The notes beneath the pieces are model-generated. The model was given only the letters and a program-made list of their open reading frames with translations, was not told where the DNA came from and did not search any database. Shown here piece after piece: positions 13,568 through 19,171 of a DNA stretch of 19,171 bases. Position numbers and translations under genes: made by a program. The DNA is from an uncultured Campylobacter sp. (GTDB taxonomy: Bacteria; Campylobacterota; Campylobacteria; Campylobacterales; Campylobacteraceae). Location: positions 1 through 19,171 of the forward strand of contig NZ_CALHHT010000362.1 of the NCBI RefSeq assembly GCF_938031315.1, in the 5' to 3' direction. The number at the start of each line of letters is the position of its first letter. Position 1 is the first letter of the stretch.

Positions 13568-14731
13568 TTAGCTTTGTTTTACCGCGACTGCTTTTGCGAC
13601 GAAAAATCCCACTACTCCGGAAATTATCGAGCCTAAAAATACCGCGAGCTTGTCCGTGTAATGATACATATCGCTGCCGCCGTATGCCAGGCCGTCTACG
13701 AAAAGCGCCATCGTAAAGCCGATACCACAGATGATTGCTACTGCGTAAAGCTGCGGCCAGCCTGCGTTTTCGGGCATGTAGGCGATTTTGGCTTTGATTA
13801 AGATCCAGCTAAAGGCAAAAATTCCGATCTGTTTACCGAAAAATAGCCCTAGCATGATGCCCATCGGCACCGGACCGAAAAGGAAGCTAGGACTGATGCC
13901 TGCTAGCGAAACGCCTGCGTTTGTAAAGGCAAAGATCGGCAAGATGAAGAAATTTACGGGGTAGGCTAGTCCGTGCTCCATATCCTTTAGCATAGAACCC
14001 GAGCGGGTCTTAAGCGGGATACAAAAACCCGCAAGCACTCCCGCGATAGTCGCGTGGATACCGGAGTTTAGGACCATCACCCACAGCACCACGGCCACGA
14101 TGATAAACGGAAGCTTTTTATCAACGCCGAATCTGCCCATCGCTAGCATTATTACGATACAGGCAGCCGCGCCGCCTAGATAGATTGCGTTTATGGTAGA
14201 GGAATAAAACAAAGCGATGATTAAAATTGCGCACAGATCGTCCATTATCGCAAGCGTTAAAACAAAAATTTTAAGGCTAGCCGGGATTTTTTTGCCTAAA
14301 AGCGCCATAACGCCCACGGCAAAGGCGATATCGGTCGCCGTAGGGATTGCCCAGCCCTTCATCGCGACGGCATCGCCCCAGTTGATGATCGAAAATATGA
14401 TCGCAGGCATCATTACTCCGCCCAGAGCCGCGAAGCTAGGAAGTAAAATTTGAGAGAAATGGCGCAGCTGCCCTTCGATTTTTTCGCGCTTAAGCTCAAG
14501 TCCAATGGCAAAGAAAAATATCGCCATAAGCACGTCGTTTACTAAAAAATGCATCGATTCGTCAAGTTTCGCAGAACCCATACCTATGGTGAAGCTTAGA
14601 TGTAAAAATGCCTCATAGTATTTAGATAAAAAGTCCACATTTTGAGCTATGATCGCAAAAACCGCGGATAGAAGTAATATAACGCCGGCGCTACTTTCGC
14701 TTGATAAAATTTTCTTAATGATATGTTGCAC
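13568..14731 (-). CDS. nhaA: Na+/H+ antiporter NhaA
   Basis: An inner-membrane electrogenic sodium/proton antiporter of 387 residues, nearly the same length as E. coli NhaA (388). About twelve hydrophobic helices are visible. The ion-binding pair D164-D165 lies in LAIMDDL, and the TATDIAFAVG segment (131-140) is the family's unwound helix; FFAIGLELKREK near 73-84 is also typical. The start is GTG at 14731 with AAGGA upstream; an ATG two bases further upstream is in another frame. It lies below hemJ in the same direction with a 65-bp AT-rich gap that may hold its own promoter. Confidence 0.97.
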   Translation of the reverse strand: MQHIIKKILSSESSAGVILLLSAVFAIIAQNVDFLSKYYEAFLHLSFTIGMGSAKLDESMHFLVNDVLMAIFFFAIGLELKREKIEGQLRHFSQILLPSFAALGGVMMPAIIFSIINWGDAVAMKGWAIPTATDIAFAVGVMALLGKKIPASLKIFVLTLAIMDDLCAILIIALFYSSTINAIYLGGAAACIVIMLAMGRFGVDKKLPFIIVAVVLWVMVLNSGIHATIAGVLAGFCIPLKTRSGSMLKDMEHGLAYPVNFFILPIFAFTNAGVSLAGISPSFLFGPVPMGIMLGLFFGKQIGIFAFSWILIKAKIAYMPENAGWPQLYAVAIICGIGFTMALFVDGLAYGGSDMYHYTDKLAVFLGSIISGVVGFFVAKAVAVKQS

Positions 14732-14757
14732 ATGCTTCCTTTAAAAATTTTGCCTTA

Positions 14758-14763
14758 ATTTTA
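14758..14763 (-). promoter_or_regulatory. possible -10 box for nhaA
   Basis: TAAAAT on the minus strand, behind AATTTAATTAAAATTT tracts and about 27 bp ahead of the nhaA start. Any AT-rich spacer can produce such a match, so support is limited. Confidence 0.35.
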
Positions 14764-14796
14764 TGCAAATTTTAATTAAATTTTTATCAAAACGGG

Positions 14797-15237
14797 CTAG
14801 TTGCTCGGTAAATTCGGCATTATTAGCATTGCATAAAGTATTATAAACATTATGATCGTAGGGCCTTCGTTGATCGCACGGAAGTATTTTCCGCTCCTGT
14901 GACACTCGTTTTTTTCAAATTTATACATATAATAATACAGCCACAAATGATAACAGATTAGCAAAACTCCGGCTAGTAATTTTATATGAAAATATCCCAT
15001 TTTCATAAGCCCCGGATTTAAAATGATAAGCATCACGCCGCTAAAAACCGTCACCGCCATTGCTATCCAGCCGATCGCGTGATAGAGCATCCGCTCCATC
15101 TTTTTAACGACCTTTACGAAATCCGGCTTGTCTAAATTTTCAGCGTGATATACATACAGACGTGGCATGTAAAACAGCATCGCCATCCATGAAATAAAGC
15201 CCGCAAAATGGACAAATTTAAACCAATAGTAACTCAT
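14797..15237 (-). CDS. hemJ: protoporphyrinogen IX oxidase HemJ
   Basis: A 146-residue inner-membrane protein with four predicted helices that oxidises protoporphyrinogen IX in haem synthesis. H10 in FKFVHFAGF, the WMAMLFYMPRLYVYH block (17-31, with R26 and H31), H84-I-K86 in YFHIKLLAG and the C-terminal INEGPT are the family's conserved points, including the essential His and Lys. The ATG at 15237 has AAGGAGG upstream. It follows the TM2-SHOCT gene by ten bases and so belongs to the glmM-lspA unit. Confidence 0.93.
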   Translation of the reverse strand: MSYYWFKFVHFAGFISWMAMLFYMPRLYVYHAENLDKPDFVKVVKKMERMLYHAIGWIAMAVTVFSGVMLIILNPGLMKMGYFHIKLLAGVLLICYHLWLYYYMYKFEKNECHRSGKYFRAINEGPTIIMFIILYAMLIMPNLPSN

Positions 15238-15247
15238 TTTAGCCTCC

Positions 15248-15640
15248 TTAATCTCTCATTAAAATTTCTTTTCGAGCCTCGAATTCCTCTTTAGAAATCG
15301 CGCCTTTTTGATACAGCTCAAAGAGCGCATCGACTTTTTTTAGACGCCCCTCGTAGTCGTCCTCCTCCGTCTCGCTTGCAAAAGCATTTAAATCTTCTAC
15401 CCAAATTCCTACGAAAAATATGTCTAGCAAAATCCAAATTCCCCAAATCGCCCAAAACAAAAAGCCCACCAAAAACCATAGTGTAAAACTTCCCAGCCAA
15501 AATAGCGCGATTTGAGCAAATCCGCTGATAAATTTGCCGCAATAAATTCTATGCAGTCCGCCGCCGATCGGCATAGCTGCGATCCATGAAAACGCACCTA
15601 AAAACCAAAGCGCGTAAGCGATATAATTATTTCTCTTCAT
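15248..15640 (-). CDS. TM2-domain membrane protein with C-terminal SHOCT motif
   Basis: A 130-residue protein of unknown function. Residues about 7-80 are hydrophobic with the TM2 hallmarks GGGLHRIYCGKFISGFAQ (26-43) and a later Asp at the end of the second helix (LLDIFF, D73). Residues about 102-128 (ALFELYQKGAISKEEFEARK) match the short SHOCT motif, thought to mediate oligomerisation. An acidic linker, SETEEDD, separates them. The ATG at 15640 has AAGGAG four bases upstream and overlaps the lspA end by 14 bp, so the two are coupled. The role is not known. Confidence 0.85.
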   Translation of the reverse strand: MKRNNYIAYALWFLGAFSWIAAMPIGGGLHRIYCGKFISGFAQIALFWLGSFTLWFLVGFLFWAIWGIWILLDIFFVGIWVEDLNAFASETEEDDYEGRLKKVDALFELYQKGAISKEEFEARKEILMRD

Positions 15641-16088
15641 TTTTCTCCTTTTTCGCGATCTTGTAGCTTTGGAAGATAAAAATCACGACGGCCAGATCTA
15701 TCATCACGTCTGCAAAATTAAACACCGCGAACTCAAACCACTTGTGCCACGCGACGTAATCCACGACGCCGCCGCGAATAAAGCGATCGAGCAGGTTTGA
15801 ACACCCTCCCGCGAGCATCAGCGCAAACGGCGCCCAGTGTTTGTAAAAGAGCTTTTTATGACAAAATACATACGCCGCAAGCGCCGAGATCAGCGCGATC
15901 TGGATAAATTTTAAATTTTCGCCCAAGAATTCAAACATCGAAAACGCAACGCCGCGGTTAAGCGTAAGCTCTAGCGAAAAAAACTCGCCCTGCCACGAAA
16001 AGCCGTTTAAAAACAGAAGTTTGATCGCTTGATCGATCGCAAAGATCACCGCAAAAAGCAGGATAAATTTAATACAGGTCTTAGCCAT
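15627..16088 (-). CDS. lspA: lipoprotein signal peptidase (signal peptidase II)
   Basis: An inner-membrane aspartic protease of 153 residues that removes signal peptides from prolipoproteins after lipidation. Four hydrophobic helices are visible. The conserved blocks are LNRGVAFSMF (43-52), GGCSNLLDRF (94-103, catalytic D101), GGVVDYV (106-112) and FNFADVMID (123-131, catalytic D127). The ATG at 16088 lacks a clear ribosome binding site, and a small ORF ends across it (ATGGCTAA), so it may depend on translation from upstream. It overlaps the following TM2 gene. Confidence 0.97.
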   Translation of the reverse strand: MAKTCIKFILLFAVIFAIDQAIKLLFLNGFSWQGEFFSLELTLNRGVAFSMFEFLGENLKFIQIALISALAAYVFCHKKLFYKHWAPFALMLAGGCSNLLDRFIRGGVVDYVAWHKWFEFAVFNFADVMIDLAVVIFIFQSYKIAKKEKNEEK

Positions 16089-16194
16089 CTCGCAGCCTAA
16101 ATTTAAATATGTAAAGCCTGCATTTTTTGTCCGCGCCTTTTGTACCGAGCCATGAGCTTGTCGCGCCGTAAAATTTCACCGCAACGCTACTCAT
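16081..16194 (-). CDS. possible 37-residue bridging ORF between glmM and lspA
   Basis: An ATG at 16194-16192 overlaps the glmM stop codon (ATGAGTAG) in a shifted frame, stays open for 37 codons and ends at a TAA that overlaps the lspA start (ATGGCTAA). The product would be small and basic (begins MSSVAVKFYGATSSW, ends KFRLRDG) with no recognised family. There is no clear Shine-Dalgarno sequence of its own, so reinitiation after glmM would be required. It may be a leader ORF that hands ribosomes to lspA, or a chance frame in spacer DNA. Confidence 0.4.
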   Translation of the reverse strand: MSSVAVKFYGATSSWLGTKGADKKCRLYIFKFRLRDG

Positions 16195-17527
16195 TTAGGG
16201 CTTTGGCAAAAAATTTCTCGACCTCGTCCATTCGCTTTTGCAGCAGCTTTTCGTTTTTGCCCTCGATTAAGAGGCGGATAACGTTTTCGGTGCCGGAGTA
16301 GCGAAAGAGCGAGCGGATCTTGTCCGCTTTAAGGCTTGCTTCAAGCTCCTTTAGCCCTTTTAATTTTTCAAGCGGCTTTTTATCCGAAATTTTTAAATTC
16401 TTTAAAATTTGCGGATAAGGCTTAATCATCCCCGAAAATTCGCTTGCCTTCTTTTTCCTATCCAGCATGCAGGCGGCGAATTGCAGCGCGCTTGCGATGC
16501 CGTCGCCCGTTTTGGCGTAATCGCCGAAGATCACGTGCCCGCTCTGCTCGCCGCCAAAATTTGCGCCTAGCTCGTGCATCGTCTCAAGTACGAATTTATC
16601 GCCTACATTGCAGCGATGAAGCGCGATGTCGTGTTTAGCTAAAAAATCCTCCAGCGCAGAATTACTCATCACTGTGGCTACCATTTTATTGCCTGCTAAG
16701 CGATTTTTTCCTTTCAAATAGACTGCTAAAATTCCAAGTAGCGCGTCGCCGTGGATGATCTCGCCGTTTTCATCCACGACTACGAGTCTGTCGGCATCGC
16801 CGTCAAAGGCGAAGCCCACGTCGGCGCGTAGGCGTCTTACCTCCCCGGCTAGACCTTGCGGGCTCAGAGCGCCGCAAGCATCGTTGATGTTTTTTCCGTT
16901 AGGTTCGTCACCGATGACGATAGTTTCGGCTCCCAGCTCGTTAAATACCGTAGGTGCGACCCTGTAGCTTGCTCCGTTTGCGCAATCAAGCACGACGCGA
17001 AGCCCGTGCAGCGTCTTTTGCTTCGGGAAGGAATTTTTAATATGTACGATATATCTGCCGATGACGTCGTCTACGCGCTTTGCGGCGCCGATCTGCATCA
17101 TTTTGGTGCGCGCTTCGGCAATGAGCTCGTCGTTAAAATAAATTTTTTCGATCTGTGCTTCCTCTTTTTCGTCGAGCTTGAAGCCTTCGCTGTTGAAAAA
17201 TTTAATGCCGTTGTCGTAGTACGGATTGTGGCTCGCGCTTATCATGATGCCCGCGTCACAGCGCATATCCTCCGTAAGAAAGGCAATCGCAGGAGTAGGC
17301 ATCGGTCCGATCTGGCGGACGTTGTAGCCCACGGAAGTAAGGCCCGCTACGATCGCGGTTTCTATCATATAACCGCTTCTGCGGGTGTCTTTGCCGACTA
17401 AGATCATATTCGTAACGGAATTTTTCCTAAAGTAAATCCCCGCCGCCATTGCTACGCGCATCGCAAGCTCAGCGGTCAAAAATTCTCCCGCTTTACCGCG
17501 TACGCCGTCCGTTCCGAAAAGTTTCAT
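16187..17527 (-). CDS. glmM: phosphoglucosamine mutase GlmM
   Basis: Converts glucosamine-6-phosphate to glucosamine-1-phosphate for UDP-GlcNAc, the precursor of peptidoglycan and lipid A; 446 residues, the usual length. Substrate and catalytic motifs are visible: FGTDGVRG at the N-terminus, the phosphoserine loop ISASHNP (S99 is the phosphorylated serine), the Mg-binding DGDADR (242-247) and the C-terminal phosphate-binding RYSGTENVIRLL. The ATG at 17527 has AAGGA seven bases upstream and is preferred to an in-frame TTG two codons earlier. It heads a minus-strand unit with lspA, the TM2 gene and hemJ. Confidence 0.98.
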   Translation of the reverse strand: MKLFGTDGVRGKAGEFLTAELAMRVAMAAGIYFRKNSVTNMILVGKDTRRSGYMIETAIVAGLTSVGYNVRQIGPMPTPAIAFLTEDMRCDAGIMISASHNPYYDNGIKFFNSEGFKLDEKEEAQIEKIYFNDELIAEARTKMMQIGAAKRVDDVIGRYIVHIKNSFPKQKTLHGLRVVLDCANGASYRVAPTVFNELGAETIVIGDEPNGKNINDACGALSPQGLAGEVRRLRADVGFAFDGDADRLVVVDENGEIIHGDALLGILAVYLKGKNRLAGNKMVATVMSNSALEDFLAKHDIALHRCNVGDKFVLETMHELGANFGGEQSGHVIFGDYAKTGDGIASALQFAACMLDRKKKASEFSGMIKPYPQILKNLKISDKKPLEKLKGLKELEASLKADKIRSLFRYSGTENVIRLLIEGKNEKLLQKRMDEVEKFFAKALNE

Positions 17528-17555
17528 TATCAAATCCTTATATAAAAATCGGGAA

Positions 17556-17561
17556 ATTCTA
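17556..17561 (-). promoter_or_regulatory. -10 box of the glmM operon promoter
   Basis: TAGAAT on the minus strand, behind a T-rich run (AACTTTTTTTGG), about 28 bp ahead of the glmM ATG. It fits the Campylobacter sigma-70 pattern. Confidence 0.5.
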
Positions 17562-17641
17562 CCAAAAAAAGTTTAATCTACATAAATTTAAACTATATTT
17601 AAATTTTACTTAAATTAAGCGTCGATTAAATATTTTTTACG

Positions 17642-17647
17642 TATAAT
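17642..17647 (+). promoter_or_regulatory. -10 box of the rpsT promoter
   Basis: A perfect TATAAT behind AT-rich DNA (ATTAAATATTTTTTACG), 32 bp ahead of the rpsT ATG. It lies in the divergent glmM-rpsT spacer, about 80 bp from the glmM -10 box. Confidence 0.7.
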
Positions 17648-17679
17648 CGCAGGTTCAAATTTAACCGAAAAGGAACGTT

Positions 17680-17952
17680 ATGGCAAATCACAAATCCGCC
17701 GAAAAACGCGCGAGACAAACCATAAAAAGAACGGAGCGAAATAGATTTTATCGCACCAGAGTAAAAAATATCACAAAAGCCGTAAGAGAGGCGGTCGAGA
17801 GCAAGGATCTAGACGCAGCGACTCAGGCTCTAAAAACGGCTAATGAAAGCTTTCACAGCTTCGTAAGCAGGGGCTTTTTGAAAAAACAGACCGCGAGCAG
17901 AAAAGTAAGCCGCCTAGCCAAACTCGTAAATTCTTTAAAAACCGCCGCGTAA
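17680..17952 (+). CDS. rpsT: 30S ribosomal protein S20
   Basis: A 90-residue highly basic helical protein that binds 16S rRNA in the 30S body. The family start MANHKSAEKRARQ is intact, followed by KRTERNRFYRTRVKN and a C-terminal KKQTASRKVSRLAKLVN. AAGGA precedes the ATG. It is followed 24 nt later by prfA and has its own promoter box. In other bacteria S20 represses its own translation; nothing in this short leader shows that directly. Confidence 0.99.
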   Translation: MANHKSAEKRARQTIKRTERNRFYRTRVKNITKAVREAVESKDLDAATQALKTANESFHSFVSRGFLKKQTASRKVSRLAKLVNSLKTAA

Positions 17953-17965
17953 GCGCTCCTTACGC
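17947..17965 (+). repeat. small hairpin across the rpsT stop codon
   Basis: GCGTAAG (17947-17953, including the TAA stop) pairs perfectly with CTTACGC (17959-17965) around a 5-nt loop. Only ATAAAATTT follows, so it is at best a leaky attenuator between rpsT and prfA. Confidence 0.45.
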
Positions 17966-17976
17966 ATAAAATTTAA

Positions 17977-19044
17977 ATGCTAGCCGATAAACTAAAGCCC
18001 TTTTTGGATCGCTATGACGAGCTTTCGCGCATGCTTAGCGATCCCGCAGTTACCGCAGATATCGCCAATATGACTGCGTTATCTAAGGAGCAGCGCAATA
18101 TCGAGCCGATCAAAGAGGCGGCTAGCGAGTATCTTAAAATTTTAAATCAGATCGAAGAAAACAAAGCCCTGCTGAGCGATGCCGATCTCGGCGAGCTGGC
18201 CAAAGAGGAGCTTAAAAGCTTAGAGATGCAAAAGCCGCAGCTCGAAGAAAAAATCAAAATTTTACTGCTTCCGAAAGACCCAAACGACGATAAAAATATC
18301 TTTCTTGAGATTCGCGCCGGTACGGGCGGCGATGAAGCGGCGCTGTTTGCGGGCGACCTACTCGGCGCGTATCTACGCTACGCCGACCTTCGCGGCTATA
18401 AATGCGAGATCGTAAGCACTAGCGAAGGCAGCGTCGGCGGCTACAAAGAAGCTATCTTGCTCGTAAAGGGCGCGGGAGCGTATTCGCGGCTGAAATTTGA
18501 AGGCGGTACCCACCGCGTGCAGCGCGTCCCAGAAACGGAGAGCCAGGGCAGGGTACATACCTCCGCAATTACCGTCGCCGTGATGCCGGAGATCGAGGAT
18601 AGCGAGATACAGATCAATCCGAACGATCTTCGCATCGACGTTATGCGCAGCTCCGGCCACGGCGGGCAGTCCGTAAATACCACCGATAGCGCCGTTCGCA
18701 TCACTCACATCCCGACCGGCTTAGTCGTCACCAACCAAGACGGCAAGGATCAGCACAAAAACAAAGAGGCGGCGATGAAGGTGCTAAAGGCGCGCCTTTA
18801 CGATATGCAGGAGCAGGAGCGGCTCGAAAAGGAGCGCAAAGATCGCAAGGATCAGGTGGGCACCGGCGACCGCTCGGGGCGAATTCGTACCTACAACTAT
18901 CCGCAAAACCGCATCAGTGACCACCGCATAAATTTAACTCTCTACCGCCTAGACGCGATCATGGCGGGCGGCTTGTTCGACGAGATCATCGATCCGCTCA
19001 TCGCGCACTCTCAAGCCGAAGCGATCGCAAATGCGGGCTATTAA
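17977..19044 (+). CDS. prfA: peptide chain release factor 1
   Basis: Class I release factor for UAA and UAG stop codons; 355 residues, normal length. The peptidyl-tRNA hydrolysis motif GGQ is at 229-231 (SSGHGGQSVNTTDSAVRITH). The stop-recognition tripeptide position reads P185-E186-T187 in VQRVPETESQGR, the PxT form that marks RF1, not the SPF of RF2. The N-terminal helical domain covers about 1-100. The start ATG at 17977 has no recognisable Shine-Dalgarno sequence in the 24-nt gap after rpsT, so translation may depend on rpsT. Confidence 0.98.
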   Translation: MLADKLKPFLDRYDELSRMLSDPAVTADIANMTALSKEQRNIEPIKEAASEYLKILNQIEENKALLSDADLGELAKEELKSLEMQKPQLEEKIKILLLPKDPNDDKNIFLEIRAGTGGDEAALFAGDLLGAYLRYADLRGYKCEIVSTSEGSVGGYKEAILLVKGAGAYSRLKFEGGTHRVQRVPETESQGRVHTSAITVAVMPEIEDSEIQINPNDLRIDVMRSSGHGGQSVNTTDSAVRITHIPTGLVVTNQDGKDQHKNKEAAMKVLKARLYDMQEQERLEKERKDRKDQVGTGDRSGRIRTYNYPQNRISDHRINLTLYRLDAIMAGGLFDEIIDPLIAHSQAEAIANAGY

Positions 19045-19055
19045 GCCTTTTAAAT

Positions 19056-19171
19056 TTAGACCTTGCAGCTGCCCGCTTTACCGAATTTTGCCTCAATTAA
19101 AAGTACCAAGATGAAGAAAATTTTTTCGTCGTTAAACTTCGCAAGCTCGCGCAGGCCTTGATCTGCGCTTA
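19056..19171 (-). CDS. C-terminal end of an unidentified protein (partial)
   Basis: On the minus strand one frame is open from the window edge to TAA at 19056-19058, giving 37 residues that include LRELAKFNDEKIFFILVLL and end in GKAGSCKV. The hydrophobic stretch suggests a membrane helix or a buried strand near the C-terminus. It converges on prfA with only 11 bases between the stop codons and no evident terminator. Too little is visible to name a family. Confidence 0.5.
   Translation of the reverse strand, partial: SADQGLRELAKFNDEKIFFILVLLIEAKFGKAGSCKV

Noticed and set aside
16856..17401. A 181-codon open frame on the plus strand antisense to glmM
   Set aside because: It lies wholly inside a clear glmM coding region, has no ribosome binding site or recognisable domain, and is explained by the codon composition of the opposite strand. 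The same holds for the plus-strand frames over typA, gyrB and dnaN and the minus-strand frames over prfA.
1..19171. Mobile elements, defence systems or tRNA genes
   Set aside because: No transposase, integrase, restriction or toxin-antitoxin protein, no terminal repeats and no tRNA cloverleaf were recognised; apart from the spacers, the window is core chromosome.

Overview
The window is chromosomal DNA from the Campylobacterales, most likely a Campylobacter of the higher-GC group (C. gracilis, C. showae, C. rectus or C. curvus type). This follows from gene content and order (ruvC / dnaA-dnaN-gyrB, a short unimodular QueF, glmM-lspA, rpsT-prfA), DnaA boxes of the NTNTTCAC type, promoters made of a -10 box behind periodic AT tracts, and A/T-rich spacers full of AAATTTTAAAATTT-like palindromes. 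The species call is inference; the family-level call is firm.

The centre of the window is the replication origin. dnaA, dnaN and gyrB run on the minus strand (11505 down to 6619) and ruvC runs divergently on the plus strand from 11616. DnaA boxes lie on both sides of dnaA, in the dnaA-ruvC gap and in the dnaA-dnaN gap, which is the bipartite oriC1/oriC2 plan known from Helicobacter. gyrB continues without a gap into three more genes joined by stop/start overlaps: a membrane protein with degenerate GGDEF and EAL domains, queF (queuosine precursor reductase) and a tandem HD-domain protein in which only the second HD domain keeps its metal ligands. The HD gene ends against an SRP RNA gene (ffs) on the opposite strand. 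Further left are a small unrecognised helical protein, the ribosome-associated GTPase typA/bipA with its own promoter and terminator, a HAD-IB phosphatase, and a 390-bp AT-rich non-coding stretch.

Right of the origin on the plus strand are ruvC, an omega-amidase-like carbon-nitrogen hydrolase and a probable nicotinamidase, tightly packed and ending at a hairpin shared with the convergent nhaA. The minus-strand block from 17527 to 13568 holds glmM (peptidoglycan precursor), a possible 37-residue bridging ORF, lspA (lipoprotein signal peptidase), a TM2-SHOCT membrane protein, hemJ (haem synthesis) and nhaA (Na+/H+ antiporter). rpsT and prfA, both translation genes, run divergently from glmM on the plus strand. 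Partial genes sit at both window ends.

Most of the window is conserved housekeeping DNA. The parts that deserve a second look are the origin architecture, the tandem pseudo-HD protein and the dead-looking GGDEF/EAL protein in the gyrB operon, the SRP RNA that protein-only annotation would miss, and the small ORF that exactly bridges glmM and lspA.
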